Counted from the first letter of the stretch, positions 8,261 through 18,101 are shown. The stretch is 64,000 bases of DNA from G963665815 sp942492065 (GCA_942492065.1 CALODV010000008.1:372001-436000); one strand, 5' to 3'. Notes: generated from the letters alone by a model not told the origin. Numbers and translations are program-made.

Positions 8261-9708
8261 TTAGAATAGACTTTATTCAAGGCAGACGAAACAGTAATTA
8301 TTTCGGTGATGTGCTGCATACAATTAACCAGGTTGAAATTATAACATGGGCAACGTCTGCTGATAAGATGAGCGGAACAAGTTATTTCACCTATGAGCCT
8401 AAAAGGCTGACTTTTTCCGTATTTAGCGACACCTGGATAAACGACAATATTTTATCAGGTGATTACGAGAATATTAAATACATATCTCATTATGAGGTTG
8501 AGTGTTATAACGATAGTACATTGATATTTAAAGGTATTATTGACGCCTCCACATTAAATCATGATGAAGCAACTGATATTGTAAAATTTACCTGTTACGA
8601 TAAGCTGAGATTATTAAAAATATTTGAAGAAACAGAATATACATTCAGCACAGGAGACTGCACTCCGGTCAATTTGGTAGCCACTTTCTGCTCAGAAATC
8701 GAGTCGCAAATTATGACATCTGCACCTTACAGCAGCTTACTTGTTAATCCTGTGTGCAACGAGACCAGTCTATCAATCTACTCATTAAACTATAATCATG
8801 TAATTGAGACATATACCGGTGATGACTACATATTTACGGAGACCGCTGAATCATTTCCAAGCTACATTGCAAAGTACATAGTGGACTACAATACCGGAGT
8901 TATAACGTTTGTCTTCTTTCATCAGAAGGTGTATAAGTACGAGGATGTTAATGGAGTAACAGATTTTTACAGCTACAAATCAATGGCTAAAATCGTTAAA
9001 TTTTACAACGGGATCTGCAAGTATATTGTTGACGAGTATAAAGACCAAAGTGACTGGACCACAGACAATAGTGATTTTGATGAGAGAGCCGCTAATCTGA
9101 TACAGTTTCTCTTAGATAATGAAATACCCTATTATAGTTTGTCCTATTGGCAGGAATCGGCTACATTCAATAATAATTCATATAATGTAAGTACTGCAAA
9201 CAATTATCTATCTTGTTTATTCACAGGGAACATTATACCTGATTACATGCAGTTCGGTGAGGTGGATAACACATCCGGATATGTAAAGGTCAAGATTCTT
9301 GAAGCTCTGAAGGCTGTTACATTTATATATAATGCTGTTATTTACGATGATTCCGGCACAATATGCATTAATAATAGAACAGGTTTTGCAGGTTCAACGA
9401 TTGCCCTGGATAATGCTGATGTTATACAAGTCAGCAAGAAGAGGGCGGACAGACCGAAATTTGATCCTGAATTATTGTCAGTTATTACCGGTGATACAGC
9501 TGTAATGGTTGAAAGAATATTTAACTATCTGACAGGTGAATTTGAGTCTAAATGGGAATATTCAATCACATTGGATAATCTTTCTAAATACTGTATTAAT
9601 GTCTACAGCATAATCGGATATGGCGTTAAACAGATAGGTGTGACAAAGGTTAAACGAGACAGGATAAAAGACGAGTATATTATAACAGGATGGCTCTTAG
9701 ATGCTTAA
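8257..9708 (+). CDS. Phage tail/baseplate protein
   Basis: 483 residues, starting inside the last codons of the tape measure gene (ATGA overlap), so the two are translationally coupled. It follows the tape measure, where distal-tail or baseplate-hub genes lie. Beta-rich sequence with an N-terminal section (about 60-125: YEVECYNDSTLIFKGIIDAS ... KFTCYDKLRLLK) like the hub/gpD fold, in which a domain describes displacement from a reference frame. No enzyme motif is visible. Confidence 0.6.
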   Translation: MIRIDFIQGRRNSNYFGDVLHTINQVEIITWATSADKMSGTSYFTYEPKRLTFSVFSDTWINDNILSGDYENIKYISHYEVECYNDSTLIFKGIIDASTLNHDEATDIVKFTCYDKLRLLKIFEETEYTFSTGDCTPVNLVATFCSEIESQIMTSAPYSSLLVNPVCNETSLSIYSLNYNHVIETYTGDDYIFTETAESFPSYIAKYIVDYNTGVITFVFFHQKVYKYEDVNGVTDFYSYKSMAKIVKFYNGICKYIVDEYKDQSDWTTDNSDFDERAANLIQFLLDNEIPYYSLSYWQESATFNNNSYNVSTANNYLSCLFTGNIIPDYMQFGEVDNTSGYVKVKILEALKAVTFIYNAVIYDDSGTICINNRTGFAGSTIALDNADVIQVSKKRADRPKFDPELLSVITGDTAVMVERIFNYLTGEFESKWEYSITLDNLSKYCINVYSIIGYGVKQIGVTKVKRDRIKDEYIITGWLLDA

Positions 9709-10138
9709 TATAGACGGTTTCAGGCTTATTTCAATCAACGATGCAAATGTCAGGATAATGACAATTGATGCGGGATTGGTGACTTATAAGCCAGGGGTTA
9801 AGTACAAGACAGTCAAGACTGCTGCGTTTGATCCGACTATTAAGATTCGTAAAGGCAAATATCATGAGGACACAATTGATTGTGTTGGCTTTCTTTTACC
9901 GGAGGAATACCGGGAACTGCTGTCAATGCTGTTAGATTCTACTGAATTGTACATTGAGTTTGATGCTGTGAATAAGAAGCAGTTTCCTGTTGAAGTGTCT
10001 AAATATCCGGAAATGACAAACGATGTGAGATATTGCAGAGATGCTGTTAAATTTACATTGATATCAACTTATAACACGCTGACAGAGGTTGATTTCTCAG
10101 TTTATACAATAGTCAGCGACTTAATAATACAGGAGTAA
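9701..10138 (+). CDS. Phage tail accessory protein
   Basis: 145 residues, overlapping the preceding gene by eight bases and followed two bases later by the fibre gene. Beta-rich; contains GFLLPEEYRELLSMLLDSTELYIEFDAVNKKQFPVEV, resembling small baseplate or tail-tip components. No family is recognised with confidence; the call is positional. Confidence 0.5.
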   Translation: MLNIDGFRLISINDANVRIMTIDAGLVTYKPGVKYKTVKTAAFDPTIKIRKGKYHEDTIDCVGFLLPEEYRELLSMLLDSTELYIEFDAVNKKQFPVEVSKYPEMTNDVRYCRDAVKFTLISTYNTLTEVDFSVYTIVSDLIIQE

Positions 10139-10140
10139 AT

Positions 10141-12360
10141 ATGTATACCTGGGGAATGAAATTGACTAACAGCTCCGGTTCAGTGATAACCGGGCTTACA
10201 GCGAGATTAGTAAACGATAGTAATGATATTACACTTACAGAAATAGGCTCAACCGGTTATTATCAGAGTGATGCTATTCCGGAAGGCTTTTACAAACTTT
10301 ATGATAATAGATCAGGTTCACAGGCTGACACCGGTATTCCTGTTCAGATTGGCAAGGTTGGCATTGATGGGCTTGGTGATATCTTTGACGATACATTAAC
10401 CAAAATCAACAATAAGTACAGCATCGATATTCTGGCACCGGCAAAGAACAAATATAATCCGGATCTTGCCCTGGTTGACAAATATTACAACAATTCTGAC
10501 GGTGCAGAGATCAGTCATACAGACTGGTGGTGTACTGGTAAGATTCCTGTTGAACCCGGTAAATCTTACGTGCTGAGCTCTAATTCAAATGATGGGTTTG
10601 TGCCTTATATCCATGGTTATAATGCGAGTGGTGCGTGGTTGTTTAATCAGACTTCAGCCAGCTTTACAGCTACCTACAGCGTTGCGGATAAAGCGTTTTA
10701 TTTTACTGCACCGGCAGGCTGTTATTTTGTGGCGTCAACTGTGGATGTGACGAACATTACAGAGAGCTTTGAGACCTGGAGAAACAGCTTGCAATTAGAA
10801 GAAGGAACAGCCAGAACAGACCGGGAGGAATACACCTTAAAACTTAATACTGATATGCTGCCAAGTGAGGTTGTTGCTGCTCCTGATGAGATTACAGCTA
10901 TGAAAACAGATAGAGATCTGGTAGTTGTAAAAGACGGCATTGACGTTTATATTCGTTCGAGCTATAACACACAAAAGGACATTGTTATCAGGGTAAAACT
11001 GGAGTATAACGATAACGGGATATTTAACTTTTATCGTGCCAGTTTAGTTAATAAAAGCACCGGCAATTCGGTCGGTCAATTGCAGTCCGGAACTGAGATT
11101 CACTTTTGCAGCGATGATGTGCCGGCTCATCACTTAAATGATATCCATTTAGGCGGGAATCATGGAGCAATGGCTTTTGAGGTTACAGAGACCGGACATG
11201 GCAAAACAGCCGATGATTTAGGCTCATTGTGGGCTGATGTGTACGGTAAACGCTTTTACTTACTGAAGGTGATAGATAGTGACAGACTGCTGTTTATAAG
11301 TGAGAATACCGGCACCGGTGATGTATGGGTGTTTAATACCGCTATGGATGATGCTTTGACGCATGTATCCGGAGCAATCAATACAAGTGCAATTGATATT
11401 ACTTCAGTTGCCAGTGTACAGCTCAGACCTTCTTTAAGAAAGAACTATCTGACGTTAGAAGTACATGGCAAAGAGATCGATGCCGACGGTACATATTACG
11501 GCAATTCACTGAATATTGCTGAACAATATGAGATTACAGACCCGACAGAAATTAAAGACACTGTTCCGGGAGTTTTGACTTATATAACGCCTACTAAGGT
11601 AGTTACGAATACAATCAATTACAGATTCTTTGACAGAGGAGTTTGCCGGATCGATTCGACTGTGGTTCTGCATAAGGCTGTTAACCTGGATTTCATCTGT
11701 TTTGTGATGTCAGCCATAATTAAGGATATAGACGACTCAATACACCTTTATTTACCGGGTGTAAAGGCTTTTACAAGTGAAGGGACTAACTTAGATTTTG
11801 GCAGCATCCAGGAGGCTGATTTTTCAGGTGCAGCACTTATTACTAATACTGAGCTTCAGGACGTGTCAAAGCCTAATAACAGGACTATTATGCTGTCTAA
11901 AGACGGCAGTGTATTTGTAACTGGTTATGCGATAGGTTTACTGCCTTTTGATGCTGGAACAGACAGCAATATACTGGCTAATTCGGATAATTACTGGAGT
12001 GTGTCGGCAAGTAAAATCTATGCACGACCTGTTTATAACTTTGGACAGACAACAGCCGGACAGGTGTTTACTGCTTCGGCTTATCGTGTTTATTTTGATC
12101 CGCAGGAATACCAGAAGCCGACCTGTGTTTACCTGGTGCCGTGTGGATCTGCTACATATTTATATGCAGATTATCACACTGCATGTGTTGCGGATTCTAT
12201 TAAGCTCCCTGAGAAGTACCAGGGCAAGGAAATTGAGATAATAGACAAATCTGACAGCATGAATGTACATAATACAGTTGTGACATCGGCTGGAGTTGTG
12301 GTGTCGGTTAGTAATATTTCAGTGTATTCAAACAGCTATTTAGTGGCTAAGTTGGTGTAG
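10141..12360 (+). CDS. Phage tail fibre / receptor-binding-like protein
   Basis: 739 residues, last gene of the prophage block, with GGAGT about 7 bases upstream. The N-terminus (MYTWGMKLTNSSGSVITGLTARLV) is a short beta domain giving parameters such as GFYKLYDNRSG, as in fibre-attachment modules. The middle contains NKYNPDLALVDKYYN and a jelly-roll-like carbohydrate-binding stretch (VEPGKSYVLSSNS). The C-terminal half is repetitive beta structure. Fibre genes sit last in tail clusters. A direct repeat begins at the base after its stop codon. Confidence 0.6.
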   Translation: MYTWGMKLTNSSGSVITGLTARLVNDSNDITLTEIGSTGYYQSDAIPEGFYKLYDNRSGSQADTGIPVQIGKVGIDGLGDIFDDTLTKINNKYSIDILAPAKNKYNPDLALVDKYYNNSDGAEISHTDWWCTGKIPVEPGKSYVLSSNSNDGFVPYIHGYNASGAWLFNQTSASFTATYSVADKAFYFTAPAGCYFVASTVDVTNITESFETWRNSLQLEEGTARTDREEYTLKLNTDMLPSEVVAAPDEITAMKTDRDLVVVKDGIDVYIRSSYNTQKDIVIRVKLEYNDNGIFNFYRASLVNKSTGNSVGQLQSGTEIHFCSDDVPAHHLNDIHLGGNHGAMAFEVTETGHGKTADDLGSLWADVYGKRFYLLKVIDSDRLLFISENTGTGDVWVFNTAMDDALTHVSGAINTSAIDITSVASVQLRPSLRKNYLTLEVHGKEIDADGTYYGNSLNIAEQYEITDPTEIKDTVPGVLTYITPTKVVTNTINYRFFDRGVCRIDSTVVLHKAVNLDFICFVMSAIIKDIDDSIHLYLPGVKAFTSEGTNLDFGSIQEADFSGAALITNTELQDVSKPNNRTIMLSKDGSVFVTGYAIGLLPFDAGTDSNILANSDNYWSVSASKIYARPVYNFGQTTAGQVFTASAYRVYFDPQEYQKPTCVYLVPCGSATYLYADYHTACVADSIKLPEKYQGKEIEIIDKSDSMNVHNTVVTSAGVVVSVSNISVYSNSYLVAKLV

Positions 12361-12521
12361 TTTTGGCAATAATTAGAGAGAATTTTATCATGAATGTCGT
12401 CAAATATGTTTCAGTTTTCGCAATAATTACAGAGAATTTTGTGATATTTAACAGAAACAGGCTTGAATTTTGGCAATAATTAGAGAGAATTTTCAATTTT
12501 TGCAAAAATAACAGAGAATTC
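12361..12521 (+). repeat. Right direct-repeat array (four units)
   Basis: Four copies of TTTTGGCAATAATTAGAGAG-type units (with the variant TTTTCGCAATAATTACAGAG) and a following AATTTT lie at 12361-12386, 12415-12440, 12468-12493 and 12497-12521, all in plus orientation. Spacings are about 54, 53 and 29 bases, close to the left array (55, 37, 29). A more diverged relative, GGCAGGAATTGCAGAGAA, lies at about 12566-12583. The first unit starts immediately after the fibre gene stop. With the left array these mark the limits of the phage block. Confidence 0.85.
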
Positions 12522-12560
12522 TAAAACTTACTTAAGTGCTTGATGTGTCGATATATAAAT

Positions 12561-12617
12561 AAATCTGGCAGGAATTGCAGAGAAAGTCAAAAATTCTCGT
12601 TTATTTCTGCCAGATTT
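12561..12617 (+). terminator. Hairpin closing the prophage block
   Basis: Arms AAATCTGGCAGGAA (12561-12574) and TTTCTGCCAGATTT (12604-12617) pair with one mismatch. Inside the loop a second short stem GAGAA/TTCTC (about 12580-12597) can form. The run TCTCTTTTATTTTT follows. It could end transcription of the tail operon, but the U-tract is interrupted, so it may instead be a protein-binding element of the repeat region. Confidence 0.5.
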
Positions 12618-12709
12618 CTCTTTTATTTTTGCGGGATATATGTAGGTAAATATAATCTTTCCTGTCAACCCATTTCCACAGACTGCAAAATAAAAAAAAT
12701 ATTTTCCCC

Positions 12710-12745
12710 TTGACAGATTTACTGTACTGGTGTAGTGGTACACCA
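12710..12745 (+). promoter_or_regulatory. Promoter with GntR/YtrA-type operator
   Basis: TTGACA at 12710-12715 is a perfect -35 box. Just downstream lies the inverted repeat TGGTGTA-GTGG-TACACCA (12728-12745), overlapping the expected -10 region. GTGTA/TACAC half-sites over the promoter are typical of YtrA-subfamily GntR repressors that control ABC-2 transport operons. No gntR-type gene is found in this window. Ribosome binding site AAGGGGAA precedes the first gene of the operon. Confidence 0.6.
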
Positions 12746-12773
12746 AAAGAATAACACAACAAAGGGGAATACT

Positions 12774-13655
12774 ATGAAACAGCTTGTGATCAACGGTCTC
12801 TCAAAGACCTATCCTAACGGTGTAAAAGCCTTGAATGACGTTAATTTAACTATCAACAGCGGAATGTTCGGACTGCTCGGACCAAACGGAGCAGGGAAGT
12901 CCACTCTCATGAGAATTATCGCAACTCTGCAGGATCCTGACGAAGGATCTGTTACACTTAACGGTATGGATGTGCTCAAACAAAAACAAGATGTTCGCAA
13001 GGTTCTCGGATTTCTACCTCAGGAATTTGATTTCTACCCAAAGGTCAAAGCTGAAGATATGCTCGATCACTTCGCAATACTCAAAGGTGTTTCAAATACT
13101 AAAGAAAGAAAAGAGCTCGTAAAAGTTCTCCTTAACAGAACAAACTTATATGAGCACAGAAGAAAAAAAGTAGGTGGTTTCTCCGGTGGTATGAAACAGA
13201 GACTGGGAATTGCTCAGGCATTGATCGGAAATCCGGAACTGCTGATCGTGGACGAACCTACAGCAGGACTCGATCCTAAGGAAAGACGTCACTTCCATAA
13301 TCTGCTCAGTGAAATAGGTGAGAACATGATAGTTATTCTCTCAACTCACATTGTGGATGATGTAAGCGATCTCTGCAAGGATATGGCGATCATCAGTAAG
13401 GGTAGTGTTCGTGTTACAGGTAATCCTGCTGATGCAATTAATGAGCTGGACGGCAAAGTCTGGTCTTGCCTCATTGAGAAAAACGAACTGGCTGATTACA
13501 ACCGAACCTATAAGATTATAGCAACACGTCTCTTTATGGGAAAACTGCTTATTCATGTGTACAGTGAAGATAAACCTGCCGAAGAGTTTAAAGCTGCTCA
13601 ACCTGATCTGGAACATGTATATTTTTCTACAATTCCACCTGAAATTGAAGTTTAG
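12774..13655 (+). CDS. ABC transporter ATP-binding protein
   Basis: 293 residues from the ATG at 12774 (AAAGGGG 7 bases upstream; a longer in-frame start at 12735 lies inside the operator). Walker A GPNGAGKST at 37-44, signature FSGGMKQR near 137, Walker B LLIVDEPTAGLDP near 158, and switch His in STHIVDD near 190. The single nucleotide-binding domain energises the permease encoded nine bases downstream. CcmA/NatA-like export ATPase. Substrate unknown; the aminopeptidase fused to the partner suggests a peptide- or envelope-related role. Confidence 0.92.
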   Translation: MKQLVINGLSKTYPNGVKALNDVNLTINSGMFGLLGPNGAGKSTLMRIIATLQDPDEGSVTLNGMDVLKQKQDVRKVLGFLPQEFDFYPKVKAEDMLDHFAILKGVSNTKERKELVKVLLNRTNLYEHRRKKVGGFSGGMKQRLGIAQALIGNPELLIVDEPTAGLDPKERRHFHNLLSEIGENMIVILSTHIVDDVSDLCKDMAIISKGSVRVTGNPADAINELDGKVWSCLIEKNELADYNRTYKIIATRLFMGKLLIHVYSEDKPAEEFKAAQPDLEHVYFSTIPPEIEV

Positions 13656-13664
13656 GAGGACGCT

Positions 13665-16600
13665 ATGTTCTGGAATATATTTACATTTGAAATAAAGTAT
13701 AAATTTACAAAGATTTCTACCTATGTATTCAATATACTTGCTTTGCTGCTGGGATTCTTCATTATTGTTGGAGCATCCGGTGCATTCAGCGGAGTAAACG
13801 TATCTTTTGGTTTTGGCAGCAGTGAAACAATGCTGTACAACGGACCTTTCTTCAACCACATGCTGCTTGCTGTTTTTTCAATGTTTGCAACATTCATTAT
13901 TGCTGCATTCGTGGGTAATTCAGTATATAGAGATTATCAGCACAAATCATATATGATATTCTTTACAAAGCCTGTATCTAAAATTAGTTACCTTATAGCA
14001 AGATATGCTGCCAGTGTGCTTCTTGCATTTTTGATTATGGTTGCAATGGGGCTAGGTATGTATCTGGCAACTCTGACTCCTTGGGTCAGCAAAGATCTAC
14101 TGGGGCCGGCAAAGTTCATGTATTATGCAGCTCCATATCTTACTCAAGTCTTACCAACATTCATTTTAACCGGAGCAATCTTCCTTTCCCTTATTATTCT
14201 TACCAGAAAGATGGCTGCTCTATATGTAAGCGGTATAATACTTATGGTTCTGAATGGTATTTCTTCTCAGTTTTCGAGAGATCTGGATACACAATGGTTG
14301 TCAGCACTGCTGGATCCATTTGGTGTTAACTCACTGGAGCTAATGACAAAGTATTGGACTGTGGCTGAGAAGAACACAATGATTGTTCCTTTGGAATCAT
14401 ATTTTCTGATGAACAGAATTGTCTGGCTTGGAATTAGTGTAGTTATACTAGCATTTTCTATCTGGATTTTTCGTTTTGCATATAAACAGAGAGTAGATAT
14501 CAGAAAGCTTTTCAGAATGAAACCAAAGGCTTATAAAGACAGTCTTTCACATGAGGATCTGGTCTTGAACAAAACAAGAGTTCCGGTAGTATCACATAAT
14601 TATTCAGTATTTAACTCAATCAGACAATTCGTCTATATGTGTAAAATTGAGATAAGTAAGCTGTTCAAGTCACCACTCTTCATTGTTCTTGGTCTTTGTA
14701 CTCTGGCAATGGTAATGAGTTCGATGTCGGAATCCGGCCAAATGTATGATACTCCTCTGATAAAAGTAACATATATTGTAATCGGTATTCTTACAGCAAC
14801 AGTTTCTTCAATGTCACTCATAATTGTAATTATCTTCAGTGGTGAGTTAATCTGGAGAGACAGGGAGAAAAAGATAGATCTGCTCATAGATTCTACACCT
14901 GTCAGAACCTGGGTAATGTATCTCTCGAAATTTATAGCCGTTATGTTTATTCCATTAGTTCTATATACATTTGCAATGCTTATCGGAATAATTACGCAGA
15001 TGGTTCTGCATGTCGATAATATTGACATGTTTCAATATACAGTTTCACTTGGAAAACAGATAATCAACATCTCTCAAATTGTGTTCATTGCTTTCTTTGT
15101 CCACTCACTTATCAATAACAAATACGCAGCACACCTCGCTATAATTGTTTTCAGTCTTCTCAATATGTTTTTAGCAACATTCGGCCTGGAACACCCGCTC
15201 TGGCACTATGGCAAAGGTGGATCTCTCATGTATTCAGATATGAACGGTTACGGTAATTTCTGGGATGCATTTCTGGCTTATGAAGGTCATTGGCTTCTGG
15301 TTGGACTTATCCTGCTTTTCATTGCTGAAAAAGTTGTAGTAAGAGGCAGGGAAACAGGATTCCTGAAGAGAATCAAAGCATTTCCTAAAATGAATAAACC
15401 GAGTATAACTGTTCTTTCATTACTGATTCTTGGTATGTTATCAACAGGTGGATGGATTTTCTATAACGTTAATGTTGTTAATGATTATACTACAAATAAA
15501 GAAGGGATTCAGCAGGCAATAGATTACGAAAAGACATATAAGAAGTATGACCGTCTTGTTATGCCTCGCTTCACGGATGTTTACCTTGAAGTCGATATTT
15601 TCCCGGAAATTCAGGGAGCAGATGCCAGAGGTAAAATGGTAATGGTTAACAAATCAGACTCTCCGATTGATACTTTGTATTTTAATGTAAACAGTGGACT
15701 GGAAATGGATCAATTGGAAGTATCTGCTAAGAGCAAACGAGTCCATGAAAATGAGGACAGAGGTATATACATTCTGGAACTGGAAAATCCTATGATGCCG
15801 GGAGATTCCATGAATCTGGAATTTGCATTCAAATCCAGACGTGACTCATTTTATCCAACAACATCGTTATGTGAAAACGGTACTTTCCTTAACAACAAAA
15901 TGTTTACTCCGGGACTTGGTTATTCTTCAGGTGGTGAACTCGGCAGTAAAGTGTTGAGAAAAAAACACGGACTCCCACCAAAACCACGTATGGCTAAAGT
16001 AGATGATGATGAAGCTCGAATGAATACATATATCAGTGAAGATTCTGACTGGGTTAACTTTGAAGCTGTAGTCAGTACAAGCAAAGATCAAATTGCTGTT
16101 GCTCCCGGATACCTGCAAAGTGAATGGGTGGATAATGACAGAAGGTACTTCCATTACAAGATGGATCACCCTATTCTTCATTTCTTCTCATTTGTTTCTG
16201 CCAGATATGAAGTCAAAAAGCAGAACTGGACACTTCCGTCGGGCAAGGATGTCAGCATTGAAATATATTACGACAAAAAACACCCTTATAATATAGACAC
16301 TATGATTCGTTCACTGGAAGTATCTTTAGACTATTATTCAAACCAATTTGGTGAATATCCGCATAAACAGGTAAGAATCCTTGAATTCCCTCGATATGGC
16401 ACTTTCGCGCAGTCCTTCCCAAATACAATTCCATATTCCGAGGGAATAGGATTCATTGCAGATACGAAAAGAGGAAAGGGTGTAGATTATCCTTTCAACA
16501 TAACTGCTCATGAGCTTGCGCATCAATGGTGGGCACATCAGGTTATTGGTGCAGATGTGCAGGGTGCTGTTTTGATGTCGGAAGCACTTGCTCAGTATTC

Positions 16601-17333
16601 AGCCCTTATGGTTCTGGAGAAAGAACATGGGGAAGACCAGATGAAAACATATCTGAAACATGAACTAGACAGTTATCTGAAAGGTAGAGGTTATGAGTCC
16701 AGAGCGGAGATGCCGTTGTATCTTGTAGAAAATCAGCAGTATCTGCACTATAACAAAGGCTCAGTTGTTATGTACGCATTAAAAGATTACATCGGAGAAG
16801 AAGCTTTGAATAGCGCTCTCAAGAAGTATGTTGCTGCTAAGAAATGGCAGAAAGCTCCTTACACGAACTCAATAGAGTTTCTTGAATACATCAGAGAAGC
16901 AACACCTGACTCGCTCCAATATATGGTAACGGATATGTTTGAAAAAATCACTATCTTCGATAACATGACTGAATCCGCTGAATATCATAAACTGGAAGAC
17001 GGTAGATACGAAGTGGTTATCAACACTAAATCAAAGAAATTCTATGCGGACAGTCTTGGAGTTATGAATGAGACTGTTTTGACAGAATGGATTGATGTTG
17101 GCGTATTTGCAGAAAAGACTATCAATGGAAAAAAGAAAGAAGTAGCTCTCTACCTTAAAAAGCATAAGGTTTCAGCAGAAGATAATACATTCAGCATTAT
17201 TGTGGACAGTGAACCGGAAAAGGCTGGGCTGGATCCGTTAAATAAGCTTATAGACAGGGATTCAAATGACAATCTTATCAAAGTAAAGAAATCTGATGAT
17301 CAAACAACCGCAGAAGAAGTAACAAGGATCTAA
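13665..17333 (+). CDS. ABC-2 permease fused to M1-family aminopeptidase
   Basis: 1222 residues, AGGAGG 5 bases before the ATG. The N-terminal ~600 residues hold two ABC-2 type membrane blocks (about 15-275 and 325-600, each with about six segments). After a last membrane segment (about 585-605) the rest is a gluzincin M1 peptidase facing the periplasm: HELAHQWWAHQ at 949-959 gives the zinc ligands and catalytic Glu, with the third ligand in the SEALAQY stretch ~20 residues later. A GAMEN-like substrate loop is not obvious. Such fusions are known in Bacteroidota and relatives. It pairs with the upstream ATPase; transport and proteolysis may be coupled. Confidence 0.9.
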   Translation: MFWNIFTFEIKYKFTKISTYVFNILALLLGFFIIVGASGAFSGVNVSFGFGSSETMLYNGPFFNHMLLAVFSMFATFIIAAFVGNSVYRDYQHKSYMIFFTKPVSKISYLIARYAASVLLAFLIMVAMGLGMYLATLTPWVSKDLLGPAKFMYYAAPYLTQVLPTFILTGAIFLSLIILTRKMAALYVSGIILMVLNGISSQFSRDLDTQWLSALLDPFGVNSLELMTKYWTVAEKNTMIVPLESYFLMNRIVWLGISVVILAFSIWIFRFAYKQRVDIRKLFRMKPKAYKDSLSHEDLVLNKTRVPVVSHNYSVFNSIRQFVYMCKIEISKLFKSPLFIVLGLCTLAMVMSSMSESGQMYDTPLIKVTYIVIGILTATVSSMSLIIVIIFSGELIWRDREKKIDLLIDSTPVRTWVMYLSKFIAVMFIPLVLYTFAMLIGIITQMVLHVDNIDMFQYTVSLGKQIINISQIVFIAFFVHSLINNKYAAHLAIIVFSLLNMFLATFGLEHPLWHYGKGGSLMYSDMNGYGNFWDAFLAYEGHWLLVGLILLFIAEKVVVRGRETGFLKRIKAFPKMNKPSITVLSLLILGMLSTGGWIFYNVNVVNDYTTNKEGIQQAIDYEKTYKKYDRLVMPRFTDVYLEVDIFPEIQGADARGKMVMVNKSDSPIDTLYFNVNSGLEMDQLEVSAKSKRVHENEDRGIYILELENPMMPGDSMNLEFAFKSRRDSFYPTTSLCENGTFLNNKMFTPGLGYSSGGELGSKVLRKKHGLPPKPRMAKVDDDEARMNTYISEDSDWVNFEAVVSTSKDQIAVAPGYLQSEWVDNDRRYFHYKMDHPILHFFSFVSARYEVKKQNWTLPSGKDVSIEIYYDKKHPYNIDTMIRSLEVSLDYYSNQFGEYPHKQVRILEFPRYGTFAQSFPNTIPYSEGIGFIADTKRGKGVDYPFNITAHELAHQWWAHQVIGADVQGAVLMSEALAQYSALMVLEKEHGEDQMKTYLKHELDSYLKGRGYESRAEMPLYLVENQQYLHYNKGSVVMYALKDYIGEEALNSALKKYVAAKKWQKAPYTNSIEFLEYIREATPDSLQYMVTDMFEKITIFDNMTESAEYHKLEDGRYEVVINTKSKKFYADSLGVMNETVLTEWIDVGVFAEKTINGKKKEVALYLKKHKVSAEDNTFSIIVDSEPEKAGLDPLNKLIDRDSNDNLIKVKKSDDQTTAEEVTRI

Positions 17334-17335
17334 TT

Positions 17336-18076
17336 ATGAAAAGAATGACTGCATTAATATGTATTCTATCCATTTTCTCCGGAATATTTGCCGGAGTTCA
17401 GGATACGGATGAATTATGGAAAAAATTCCAAGATATAAAGAAGAAAAATCGTGACTGGAAACCTGGATTAGTAACAACAAAGCAGGTAACATCAAACAAG
17501 AAAGGTGAAGTCATGAATGATCTGGAAGTTGTTATTGAGTACAAGCAAACTGAACATGGTCTTGAATCTGAATTCGTTAGAGGATCATCTGATGGTGTTC
17601 CTCTTGAAAAGGATGATCCGGTTGTTGAACAATTTCTGACTAAATTCTCTGACTCTGACGAAGATGATGACAGTGACGATTCTATTTCCGATAGAAAGGA
17701 TCTTAGTTTAGAGCGCACCGGGGAAAAGCGTGGGATATCAGGATTCACTTGTATTGGCTATGACTTCGAATATGAAGATATGATTGACATGAGCAAAGAT
17801 AAATCCGGATCAAAAATGAAAAAAGCTAAGATGAAAGGTACTTTCTGGCTTGATGAAATATCAGGTGCAATGATAATGCAGGAAAGTACTTTTGCTAAAG
17901 CTCCATCCAGAATGATAAAATCTATGAAAAATACTATTCTGTTTGAATATAATGAAAATGGAGATTGGAGACCTCTTGAAGTGAATATTGATATGAAGAT
18001 AAGTGTAATGTTCATGACTGCAATTTCAAACACCAGAATGACATTATCAGACCATTTTAAAAAGAAAAATCTGTAA
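17336..18076 (+). CDS. Exported protein of the ABC/aminopeptidase operon, LolA-like
   Basis: 246 residues, two bases after the permease stop, with AAGGAT upstream. Signal peptide 1-20 (MKRMTALICILSIFSGIFA). An acidic low-complexity stretch (about 98-110: DSDEDDDSDDS) interrupts the chain. The second half has beta strands such as KGTFWLDEISGAMIMQES that resemble the half-barrel of outer-membrane lipoprotein-sorting (LolA/LolB-like) proteins. Co-transcription suggests it serves the transporter. Function is inference. Confidence 0.6.
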   Translation: MKRMTALICILSIFSGIFAGVQDTDELWKKFQDIKKKNRDWKPGLVTTKQVTSNKKGEVMNDLEVVIEYKQTEHGLESEFVRGSSDGVPLEKDDPVVEQFLTKFSDSDEDDDSDDSISDRKDLSLERTGEKRGISGFTCIGYDFEYEDMIDMSKDKSGSKMKKAKMKGTFWLDEISGAMIMQESTFAKAPSRMIKSMKNTILFEYNENGDWRPLEVNIDMKISVMFMTAISNTRMTLSDHFKKKNL

Positions 18077-18101
18077 CCCGGATTTATTGAATATAATCCG
18101 T

